Assembly (NCBI GenBank): GCA_002404345.1
Contig: DHJN01000017.1
Coordinates: forward strand, 8,635-56,416
Length of the DNA: 47,782 bases
Origin: Actinobacteria bacterium UBA4719
Lineage (GTDB): Bacteria; Actinomycetota; Actinomycetes; Actinomycetales; Dermatophilaceae
Reading direction: 5' to 3'
Shown here: positions 40,969 to 47,782 of the stretch, piece by piece
Numbering within the stretch: the first letter of the stretch is position 1
How the letters are laid out: every line of letters starts with the position of its first letter
Made by a program: the position numbers and the translations under genes
Notes under the pieces: model-generated
The model's database searches: none
What the model saw: the letters and a program-made list of their open reading frames with translations, nothing else
Told to the model about the DNA's origin: nothing

Positions 40969-43900
40969 GTGCTGATGTTGCGAAGGGCGCCCAGTCTGGT
41001 CGCCGATGCCCCGATCCTGGACGATGCGCAGGCTGCTGTTGTCGCCCACCGCGCCGCCAGGTGGTGCCATGACGCCACGACCACTAAGTGTCATGACGCC
41101 GAGTGGCGTCATGATGCCAATGTCGGATCGGTGCTGCGTGTGCTGGGCGCCCCGGGCACGGGCAAGACGTCCACCGCCATCGAGGTCGTGGTGGACAGGG
41201 TCCGCCGTGACGGGATCGCGCCGGATCAGTGCCTGGTCCTGACGGCTTCGAGGACCGCGGCCGCCGATCTGCGCGAACGCATCACCGCCCGGATCGGTGG
41301 CACCACGACCGAACCGCTTGCCCGGACCCACCAGGCTCTCGGTTTCGGCATCCTGCGCCAGGCGGCCGGGCTGCGCGGGGACCCGAACCCCCGGCTGCTC
41401 AGCGGGCCCGAGCAGGATGTCATCCTGCGAGAGCTTCTCGCCGGTCATGCCCGCAGCGAGGGAAAGGCCCCGGACTGGCCGTCGCACCTGAATGCCGCAC
41501 TTGCTACCAGGGGGTTCCGCACCGAACTGCGGGATCTGCTGATGCGAGCCGTTGAGCGCGGCCTCGAGGCTGGCGGGCTCGCGGCGCTGGGACTTGCCCA
41601 TGATCGGCCCGAATGGGTTGCGGCTGCACAGGTTCTGGCTGAGTATGACGAGGTCACGGCCCTCTCGCGTCCGGGTTCCTACGACCCGGCGTCGATCCTG
41701 GGCGCGGCCGCCGACCTGCTCGAAGACGACCCGGGGACAGCCGAGCGCCTGGCGTCATTGCTTCGTCTGATCGTGGTCGACGATGCCCAGGAGCTCACGC
41801 CAGCGGCGGCCCGGCTCCTGCGGGTCGTCCGCGGCCCGCACATCGACCTCGTCCTCATCGGTGACCCGGACGCCGCTGTCCAGACCTTCCGCGGCGCCGA
41901 CCCGGCCATCCTGGGCGCGGAACACTCCCGATTTGGTGACGGTCCCACGATCACGCTCGCCACGTCATACCGGCAGCCCCGGGCGTTGCGTGAAGTAACC
42001 CACCGGGTGACCCGGCGCATCGGCGCGTTAGGTGGGGGAGCCCACCGCGAGCTCGAACATGTCCCTGAGGGTGGACGCGCCGATGTGCATCTCCTGCGTG
42101 CGACATCGCAAGAGGCTGCGCTGATCGCCGCAGAGCTGCGAGCGGCGCACCTGCTGGACCGTATTCCGTGGTCCGAGATGGCCGTGGTCGTCCGGGGGCA
42201 GGGACGCACGAGCACCCTGCGCCGCGTTCTCATGGCGGCCGGTGTGCCGGTGGCGGTGCCATCCACCGAGGTCCCGGTGCGCGACGAGGTGGCGGTGCGT
42301 CCCCTGCTCGCACTGCTCGAGGTGGCCCTCAACGTGGCGACCGGACACCCTGACCCGATCGACAGCCAGACCGCGGTGGACGCCGTGCTGTCCCCGATAG
42401 GTGGAGCCGACGCCGTCGGACTACGCCGACTACGCAGAGCCCTGCGCCGTGACGAGCTCGAGAGCGGGGGAGGACGCACCAGCGACGAGCTGCTCGCCCA
42501 CGGTCTCGTCGCGCCAAACACGTTGGAGATGCTGGGTCCTGAGGGTGCGCCGGCACGCCGGGTCGCCAGGGCGATCGCCGCGGGAGTGAGCGCTGCACGC
42601 ACGGTCAATGGCTCGGGCGGCTCGGGCGGCTCCGGCGGCTCGGGCGGCTCGGGCGGCTCGGGCGGCTCTGGCGGCTCGCGCTGGGCGCCGGGGGTGACCG
42701 CCGAGAGCGTGCTGTGGGCCCTGTGGGACGCGACCGGGTTGGCGGAGAGCTGGCGCCGGGTGGCGCTCGGCGGCGGCCTCTCGGGTGCCCGCGCCGACCG
42801 TCACCTCGATGCCGTCGTCGCCTTGTTCGACGCCGCGGCAAAGTATGTCGACCGGTTGCCCCAGATGGGACCGCGTGAGTTCCTGGAGCACCTTCGTGGG
42901 CAGGACGTCGCGGGCGACACCCTGGTGGCCCGTGCCCCCAGCCAAGACAGCGTCTCGCTGCTCACCCCTGCGGGCGCGGCAGGACGTCAGTGGCGGTTCG
43001 TCGTGGTCGCGGGCGTCCAGGAAGGGGTCTGGCCCGACCTGCGCCTGCGTGGTTCCCTGCTGGGCTCAGAGCGGTTGGTCGATGTCATCACCGGCCGCGG
43101 GCAGTCATTGCGCGCGGCCCAGGCGGCAGTCCGGTATGACGAGACACGGCTCTTCCTGGTCGCCGTCAGCCGGGCGTCCGAGCGTCTCCTGGTTACGGCC
43201 GTGCGCAGTGACGACGAGCAGCCATCGGTCTACCTCGACATCGTCGACCCGCCGGAGGAGTCCGACGACGGGGACGAGCTGAGGTCCTTCAGTGAGGTGC
43301 CGCGTCCGATGACACTGACGGGGCTGGTGGCCGAGCTACGCCGTGAGGTGGTCGGGGGCGCGACGGCGAGCGACCGGCATACCGCCGCGGCGCAGCTGGC
43401 ACGGCTCGCGGCCGCGCGGGTCGTGGGCGCCGACCCGGCCTCGTGGTGGGCGCTGACGCCGTTGAGCGACGAGCGACCGTTGCGAGCCGAGGGGGTGAGC
43501 ATCCCGGTGTCGCCATCGCGGATCGAGAGCTTCCGCGACTGCAGCCTGCGATGGTTGCTGTCGGCCTGTGGCGGGGACGGACCGAGCGTCGGCGCCGCGA
43601 ACATCGGCACCCTGATCCACGACATCGCCGCCGACCTCGGTGACGTCGACGAGGCCACCATGCGGGCGGAGGTCGACCTCCGATGGGGCCGGTTGGGGCT
43701 GCCCGAGGGCTGGCTGTCGCGCCGGCAGCAGTCCGAGGCCCACGCGATGGTGGCCCGACTGGCGCGGTACTTCCAGGAGTCCGCGACCAGCGGCTGGGAA
43801 CGCATCGGCGTTGAGCTCGACCTGCAGGTCGAGCTGGGACGTGCGGTGCTGCGAGGCCGCGTCGACCGCCTTGAGCGCGACAACAACGGTGGTCTGCGAG

Positions 43901-44250
43901 TGGTCGATCTCAAGACCGGCTCCGACAAACCCACCAAGGGCGACCTGCTCCGCAACGCCCAGCTTGGCGCCTACCAGGTCGCGGTCGAGCAGGGGGCGTT
44001 CGCGGACCATGGCGCCGTCTCGGCCGGGGCGGCGCTGCTGCAGGTCGGCAAGGCTGCCGGGGTCAGCCCCACGCTGCAGCAGCAGGCGCCGTTGTCGGCG
44101 GACGACGATCCGGCGTGGGCGCACGTGCTGGTGACGGACACGGCTGAGGGCATGGCGGGCAGCAGCTTCCTGGCCACCATCGGCCCTGTGTGCACCTTCT
44201 GCGCCGTCAGGTCAAGCTGCCCGGCCCAGCCCGAGGGCAGGGTGATCTGA
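40969..44250 (+). CDS. adnA: AdnA, helicase-nuclease subunit for double-strand-break resection
   Basis: The 1093-residue protein has an N-terminal UvrD-like motor and a C-terminal RecB-type nuclease, as in mycobacterial AdnA (Rv3202c). Walker A is GAPGTGKTS at 60-68. The Walker B site reads VVDDAQELTP instead of DEFQD, which fits a weakened motor. The nuclease core holds Asp966 in RGRVDRLE, Asp980 and Lys982 in VVDLKTG. Four Fe-S cysteines are Cys858 (RDCSLRW), Cys1075, Cys1078 and Cys1084 (CTFCAVRSSC). A Gly/Ser linker from a 9-bp repeat lies near residue 550. GTG at 40969 or ATG at 40975 starts it. adnB overlaps the stop codon. Confidence 0.92.
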   Translation: MLMLRRAPSLVADAPILDDAQAAVVAHRAARWCHDATTTKCHDAEWRHDANVGSVLRVLGAPGTGKTSTAIEVVVDRVRRDGIAPDQCLVLTASRTAAADLRERITARIGGTTTEPLARTHQALGFGILRQAAGLRGDPNPRLLSGPEQDVILRELLAGHARSEGKAPDWPSHLNAALATRGFRTELRDLLMRAVERGLEAGGLAALGLAHDRPEWVAAAQVLAEYDEVTALSRPGSYDPASILGAAADLLEDDPGTAERLASLLRLIVVDDAQELTPAAARLLRVVRGPHIDLVLIGDPDAAVQTFRGADPAILGAEHSRFGDGPTITLATSYRQPRALREVTHRVTRRIGALGGGAHRELEHVPEGGRADVHLLRATSQEAALIAAELRAAHLLDRIPWSEMAVVVRGQGRTSTLRRVLMAAGVPVAVPSTEVPVRDEVAVRPLLALLEVALNVATGHPDPIDSQTAVDAVLSPIGGADAVGLRRLRRALRRDELESGGGRTSDELLAHGLVAPNTLEMLGPEGAPARRVARAIAAGVSAARTVNGSGGSGGSGGSGGSGGSGGSGGSRWAPGVTAESVLWALWDATGLAESWRRVALGGGLSGARADRHLDAVVALFDAAAKYVDRLPQMGPREFLEHLRGQDVAGDTLVARAPSQDSVSLLTPAGAAGRQWRFVVVAGVQEGVWPDLRLRGSLLGSERLVDVITGRGQSLRAAQAAVRYDETRLFLVAVSRASERLLVTAVRSDDEQPSVYLDIVDPPEESDDGDELRSFSEVPRPMTLTGLVAELRREVVGGATASDRHTAAAQLARLAAARVVGADPASWWALTPLSDERPLRAEGVSIPVSPSRIESFRDCSLRWLLSACGGDGPSVGAANIGTLIHDIAADLGDVDEATMRAEVDLRWGRLGLPEGWLSRRQQSEAHAMVARLARYFQESATSGWERIGVELDLQVELGRAVLRGRVDRLERDNNGGLRVVDLKTGSDKPTKGDLLRNAQLGAYQVAVEQGAFADHGAVSAGAALLQVGKAAGVSPTLQQQAPLSADDDPAWAHVLVTDTAEGMAGSSFLATIGPVCTFCAVRSSCPAQPEGRVI
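41091..41114. repeat. Perfect inverted repeat early in adnA
   Basis: TCATGACGCC and GGCGTCATGA face each other around the loop GAGT, about 120 bases into the adnA coding sequence. Related CATGACGCC copies lie just upstream, near 41068, so local duplication may have formed it. Confidence 0.7.
42610..42678. repeat. 9-bp minisatellite inside adnA
   Basis: About 7.7 copies of GGCTCGGGC in frame encode an uninterrupted Gly-Ser-Gly linker of some 22 residues. It sits between helicase motifs and the nuclease half. Confidence 0.95.
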
Positions 44251-47200
44251 TGCCGTACTCAGACGTGCAGGACTCAGACGTGCAGGACTCGGCCGTGCAG
44301 GACTCGGAAGTGCAGGGCTCGGAAGTGCAGGACTCGGACGTGCGGGATTCGGACGTGCGGCACTCGGCCCAGTCGATCGCCGACGCTCTTGGCAACCCGG
44401 CGCCGACCGCCGAGCAGCGGGCCGTCATCCAGGCGCCGATGCGTCCGCTGCTGGTCGTGGCCGGCGCCGGCTCGGGCAAGACCGAGACCATGGCCTCGCG
44501 GGTCGTCTGGCTGGTCGCCAACGGTTACGTCGAGCCCGACCAGGTTCTGGGGCTGACCTTCACCCGCAAGGCGGCCACCGAGCTCGCCGAGCGCATCGCG
44601 CGGCGCCTGCGCCGGCTGCGCCACGTTGGCATGTGGACTCCTGCCCAGGACCAGGACGGCGCCGAGGTGCTCGGTGGCACACCGACGGTCTCGACCTACC
44701 ATTCGTATGCCGGTCGTCTGGTTCGCGAGCATGCGCTGCGTCTGGGGGTGGAGCCCGAGTCGCGGCTGCTGTCCGAGGCTGCCGCCTGGCAGTTCGCGGC
44801 CGAGGTGGTCGAGCGCTATGACGGACCCATGGATGACGTTCCATTTGCGGCGTCAACGATCATCCATGCCGTGGTCGACCTGGCCGGGGAGATGGCCGAG
44901 CATCTGCGGGTGCCGGCGGATCTGCAGCGGTTGATCGACCGGTTCGAGGCCAGGGTCCTCGGGCTGCCGCCAGGGGCCAGCCGTGCGCGAGCGATGCCTA
45001 GGACGGTGGCCGACGCCTTGACCGCGCTGAAGGCGCGTCGTCAGGTGCTGCCGCTGGTCGATGGTTACCTCGAGCTGAAGCGCAGCCGTGATGCGCTCGA
45101 CTTCGCGGACCAGATGGCTCTTGCGGCCACCCTGTCTCAGCGGTTTCCCGACATCGGTTCGATGGAACGCCAACGGTTTCGGGCCGTTCTGCTCGATGAG
45201 TTCCAGGACACCAGTGAGGCGCAGCTGGTGCTGTTGCGGCACCTGTTCGTCGCCGCCGGGGAGTCCGTGCCGGTCACCGCGGTTGGCGACCCCAACCAGT
45301 CCATCTACGGCTGGCGGGGGGCGAGTGCGACGACCCTGACCCGCTTTCCGCGTGAGTTCGCCGATGATGGCGGCGACGCGGATGTCCTGCCCCTTTCGAC
45401 GAGCTGGCGAAACGACAACGCCATCCTGTTGGCGGCGAACATCACGTCGGGTCCGCTGAGGGCCAAGTCGAGGGTCGATGTGGAGGTGCTCCGTCCACGC
45501 GCCGATGCCGGCCCCGGGCGGCTGCTCGCGGCCCGGCTGCTGACCACCGAGGCCGAAGCCGCACACCTGGCCGGCTGGATCGCGCAGCACTGGCTGGATG
45601 CGCACGCCCGTCCCACCGGAGTCTCGGCAGCGGTGCTGTGCCGCAAGCGTTCGCAGTTCGCCGCCGTGATCGACGCCCTGGAGCTGGCCGGTCTGCCGGT
45701 GGAGGTGGTGGGGCTCGGTGGGCTGCTCAACACACCCGAGGTCTGCGACATCGTGGCTCTGCTGTGGGTGGTTCAGGACCCCACCCGTGGGGACCAGCTG
45801 ATGCGTTTGCTGACCGGGCCGTTGTGCCGGCTGGGCGCCGCAGACCTCGACGGACTCGCGGTCTGGTCCAGGGTTCTCCAACGTCGGCACGCCGCTCGCT
45901 CTGATGCGGCTCGCGCACATGTGGATCGTGCAGATGTGGCTCGTTCGGATGCGGCTCGGTCCCAGGTCGCTCAGTCTGCTGTCAGGGACCAGGGGCTCGA
46001 CAGCGCCGACCGTCTCAGCCTCGTTGAGGCGCTGGACGAGCTGCCGTCAGCGCACTGGGTTGACCCCAGCGGCTCCCACATCTCGGAGGTGGCTCTGCTG
46101 CGTCTGCACGGACTTCGTGAGGCAGTCCGGCGCCTGCGCTCGCTGACGGGCATGCCACTGGCGGACCTGGCCGGCGAGGCCGAGCGTGCTCTCGGTCTGG
46201 ACATCGAGGTCCTGTCCCGTCCGGAGCACACCCCGGCGACGGCCCGGGCCCATCTCGACGCGTTCGCGGAGGTGGCGGCCAACTTCTCCACCTCAGCCGA
46301 TCGACCCACGCTGGGTGGGTTTCTGTCGTGGCTCGATGCCGCCCGGGCCGAGGAACGCGGGCTGGACAAGGGGTACATCGAGGTGACCACCGACGCCGTC
46401 CAGGTGCTCACCGTGCACGCAGCCAAGGGATTGGAGTGGGACGTGGTGGCCGTCCCCGGACTGGTCGAGGGCTCGTTCCCGGCACGCTCGAGCTCGGCCA
46501 CCTCGTTCAAGGACGGTCAGTGGAGGATGAGCCCGCCAAGCGACAGGGGCTGGATCGGGGGATTGTCCGGTGTCCCGTACGACCTGCGTGGGGACTACGA
46601 CGGTTTACCGGTGCTGCGGTGGAAGTCGGCCCCCGACCTCTTGGCCCTGGGCAACGAGGTCAGTGACTTCATCAGCGCCGGCGGCGAGCACGGCATCGAC
46701 GAGGAACGTCGGCTGGCCTACGTGGCGTTCACCCGTGCTCGCCGCGAGCTGCTGCTGACCGCGCCGGTGTGGGCCGAACCCACTACCCCCCGGATCACCT
46801 CACGGTTCCTGACCGAGCTGGTTGATCACCCCGACCTCCAGCTGCGGCCTCTCGCGTGGGAGCCGTTGCCCGAGCCGGACGGTGACGCCAAGCCCACCAA
46901 CCCGCGCCAGAGCGATCCCGTGAGTGCGATCTGGCCCGCAGATCCCATGGCCACCCGGCGCGAAAGGCTCAGTGATGCCGGGCAGGCGGTGCTGAACGCG
47001 ATGGCGGACCTCGGGCCGCGGGATGATCGCGATGGCCCCGATCGCGTTGGCCCCGATCGCGTTGGCCCCGATCTCGATGGCCGCGAACGCGAGCTCAGGA
47101 TCCTGCTCGCCGAACGCGACTCCGCGGCCTGGTCCCGTGACATCGAGGTCCGGGTTCCACGCCACCTGTCCGCATCCGCGGTGGTGTCCTTCGCCGGTGA

Positions 47201-47744
47201 TCCGCAGGCGTTCGCTCGCGGGCTTCGTCGGCCGATGCCTTCACCTCCCGCGGTCGCGGCCCGTCGTGGTACTGCCTTTCACGCCTGGGTCGAGCAGCAT
47301 TTCGCCCGGGCCGCATTCGTCGACCTGCTCGACCTGCCGGGCAGCGCCGACGACGGCCCATCAGAGGACGGGGACCTTCCATTGATGAAGGAGCGGTTTC
47401 TGGCCAGCGAATGGGCCCACCGGCGTCCGGAAGCCATCGAGATCGCCATCGAGACGACCGTCGCAGAGATGGCGATACGGGGTCGCATCGATGCGGTCTT
47501 CCCTCGTCCGGGGGGTGGGTTTACCGTCGTGGACTGGAAGACCGGCGCCAAACCGTCAGGTGCGCAGGCCAGGGTTCGTGCCGTGCAGCTGGGGGCCTAC
47601 CGCCTCGCTTTCGCTCGGCTCCGGGGACTCGCGCTGGACGAGGTCGATGCGGCGTTCTACTACGCCGGCACGGGCGAGACAGTGTTCCCGGAGCTGCCCG
47701 ACGAGGAACAGCTGGTGACCTTGTTGGGGTCCATCCCGGCCTAA
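44250..47744 (+). CDS. adnB: AdnB, motor helicase-nuclease subunit for double-strand-break resection
   Basis: The 1164-residue protein is the partner of AdnA (Rv3201c type). The UvrD motor is intact: AGAGSGKTE at 71-79, LTFTRKAATELAERI, LLDEFQDTSEAQ with Asp316 and Glu317, and VLTVHAAKGLEWDVV. The C-terminal nuclease has RGTAFHAWVEQHF, Asp1081 in GRIDAVF, and Asp1095 and Lys1097 in VVDWKTG, but no Fe-S cysteines. The ATG at 44250 overlaps the adnA stop by one base with AGGGTG upstream; the two are co-translated as a heterodimer. Three separate 15-bp minisatellites lengthen the protein at residues 3-37, 549-578 and 926-945. Confidence 0.93.
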   Translation: MPYSDVQDSDVQDSAVQDSEVQGSEVQDSDVRDSDVRHSAQSIADALGNPAPTAEQRAVIQAPMRPLLVVAGAGSGKTETMASRVVWLVANGYVEPDQVLGLTFTRKAATELAERIARRLRRLRHVGMWTPAQDQDGAEVLGGTPTVSTYHSYAGRLVREHALRLGVEPESRLLSEAAAWQFAAEVVERYDGPMDDVPFAASTIIHAVVDLAGEMAEHLRVPADLQRLIDRFEARVLGLPPGASRARAMPRTVADALTALKARRQVLPLVDGYLELKRSRDALDFADQMALAATLSQRFPDIGSMERQRFRAVLLDEFQDTSEAQLVLLRHLFVAAGESVPVTAVGDPNQSIYGWRGASATTLTRFPREFADDGGDADVLPLSTSWRNDNAILLAANITSGPLRAKSRVDVEVLRPRADAGPGRLLAARLLTTEAEAAHLAGWIAQHWLDAHARPTGVSAAVLCRKRSQFAAVIDALELAGLPVEVVGLGGLLNTPEVCDIVALLWVVQDPTRGDQLMRLLTGPLCRLGAADLDGLAVWSRVLQRRHAARSDAARAHVDRADVARSDAARSQVAQSAVRDQGLDSADRLSLVEALDELPSAHWVDPSGSHISEVALLRLHGLREAVRRLRSLTGMPLADLAGEAERALGLDIEVLSRPEHTPATARAHLDAFAEVAANFSTSADRPTLGGFLSWLDAARAEERGLDKGYIEVTTDAVQVLTVHAAKGLEWDVVAVPGLVEGSFPARSSSATSFKDGQWRMSPPSDRGWIGGLSGVPYDLRGDYDGLPVLRWKSAPDLLALGNEVSDFISAGGEHGIDEERRLAYVAFTRARRELLLTAPVWAEPTTPRITSRFLTELVDHPDLQLRPLAWEPLPEPDGDAKPTNPRQSDPVSAIWPADPMATRRERLSDAGQAVLNAMADLGPRDDRDGPDRVGPDRVGPDLDGRERELRILLAERDSAAWSRDIEVRVPRHLSASAVVSFAGDPQAFARGLRRPMPSPPAVAARRGTAFHAWVEQHFARAAFVDLLDLPGSADDGPSEDGDLPLMKERFLASEWAHRRPEAIEIAIETTVAEMAIRGRIDAVFPRPGGGFTVVDWKTGAKPSGAQARVRAVQLGAYRLAFARLRGLALDEVDAAFYYAGTGETVFPELPDEEQLVTLLGSIPA
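44256..44360. repeat. 15-bp minisatellite at the adnB 5' end
   Basis: Seven tandem copies of GACTCAGACGTGCAG-type units encode DSDVQ-like pentapeptides right after the start codon, forming an acidic N-terminal extension before the motor domain. Copies differ by one to three bases. Confidence 0.95.
45894..45983. repeat. Degenerate 15-bp minisatellite in mid-adnB
   Basis: Six units related to GCTCGTTCGGATGCG encode an Ala/Arg/Asp-rich insert (ARSDA-like pentapeptides) between motor subdomains. Confidence 0.8.
47025..47084. repeat. 15-bp minisatellite before the AdnB nuclease domain
   Basis: Four units of GATCGCGTTGGCCCC type encode DRVGP-like pentapeptides between the motor and nuclease domains. 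Units 2 and 3 are identical. Confidence 0.92.
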
Positions 47745-47747
47745 AGG

Positions 47748-47782
47748 ATGTCGATCAGGGGCGCGTGGCGACTGTTCGTTGA
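47748..47782 (+). CDS. Possible start of a downstream gene (cut by window end)
   Basis: ATG at 47748 opens a frame reading MSIRGAWRLFV that runs to the window edge, four bases after the adnB stop, with AAAGG just before it. Too little is present to identify it. Confidence 0.3.
   Translation, partial: MSIRGAWRLFV

Noticed and set aside
40969..47744. A new phage-defence helicase-nuclease pair
   Set aside because: Domain order, Fe-S cysteines, degenerate AdnA Walker B and gene neighbours identify the known AdnAB resection machine.

Overview
The window is a high-GC actinobacterial chromosome segment made almost entirely of ordinary core genes. Gene content and order point to Actinobacteria, most likely a member of Micrococcales of the Intrasporangiaceae type; the family-level guess is inference. 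Two stretches follow gene orders I recall from Mycobacterium tuberculosis: dapD-dapE-LOG-folP2-DivIVA-tag-DUF3117-OMT-sigE-htrA-tatB-mrp on the left (Rv1201c-Rv1234 region), and parA-rhlE-ferritin-like-DUF3107-tetR-moeZ-ATL-adnA-adnB on the right (Rv3201c-Rv3213c region). I see no prophage, insertion sequence, CRISPR array, rRNA or tRNA. No gap between genes exceeds about 235 bases.

Layout. 1-6.7 kb: lysine/diaminopimelate synthesis (dapC, dapD, dapE), citrate synthase, a transglycosylase-like membrane protein and a LOG nucleotide phosphoribohydrolase. 6.7-10.6 kb: a FolP2-type dihydropteroate synthase paralogue, a DivIVA-like protein, 3-methyladenine glycosylase, an enoyl-CoA hydratase, DUF3117 and an O-methyltransferase. 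10.7-16.8 kb: envelope stress and export (sigE, htrA, tatB), the Mrp iron-sulfur carrier, and DUF1003 and MgtE_N/CBS proteins. 16.8-24 kb: CitE-type lyase, acyl-CoA dehydrogenase and MaoC hydratase, which look like a scattered C5 acyl-CoA module, with a wrecked esterase, aminopeptidase P and a ThrE-type exporter between them. 24-26.3 kb: PHP phosphoesterase, a shortened MarC protein and a RecB-type Fe-S nuclease. 26.3-33.1 kb: a complete branched-chain amino-acid-type ABC transporter (livG-livF-livK-livH-livM) facing a PucR-type regulator. 33-40.3 kb: hydroxybutyrate dehydrogenase, orphan ParA, DEAD-box helicase, ferritin-like protein, DUF3107, TetR regulator, MoeZ and alkyltransferase-like protein. 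40.4-47.8 kb: cold-shock protein and the AdnA/AdnB double-strand-break resection helicase-nuclease.

Two features run through the whole window. First, many transcription units appear leaderless: a TANNNT hexamer ends 6-8 bases before the start codon and there is no Shine-Dalgarno sequence; I count twelve strict cases. Second, short tandem duplications (units of 9-28 bp) are very frequent. They lie in 3' untranslated regions between stop codon and terminator (17 bp x 7 after gltA, 14 bp x 5-7 after csp), across stop codons (tatB, mrp, maoC, DUF3107), and inside genes as in-frame minisatellites with periods that are multiples of three (four arrays in adnA/adnB alone). I did not find a convincing new multi-gene system. 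The repeat habit, the cold-shock leader and several damaged or rearranged loci are the parts most worth checking.
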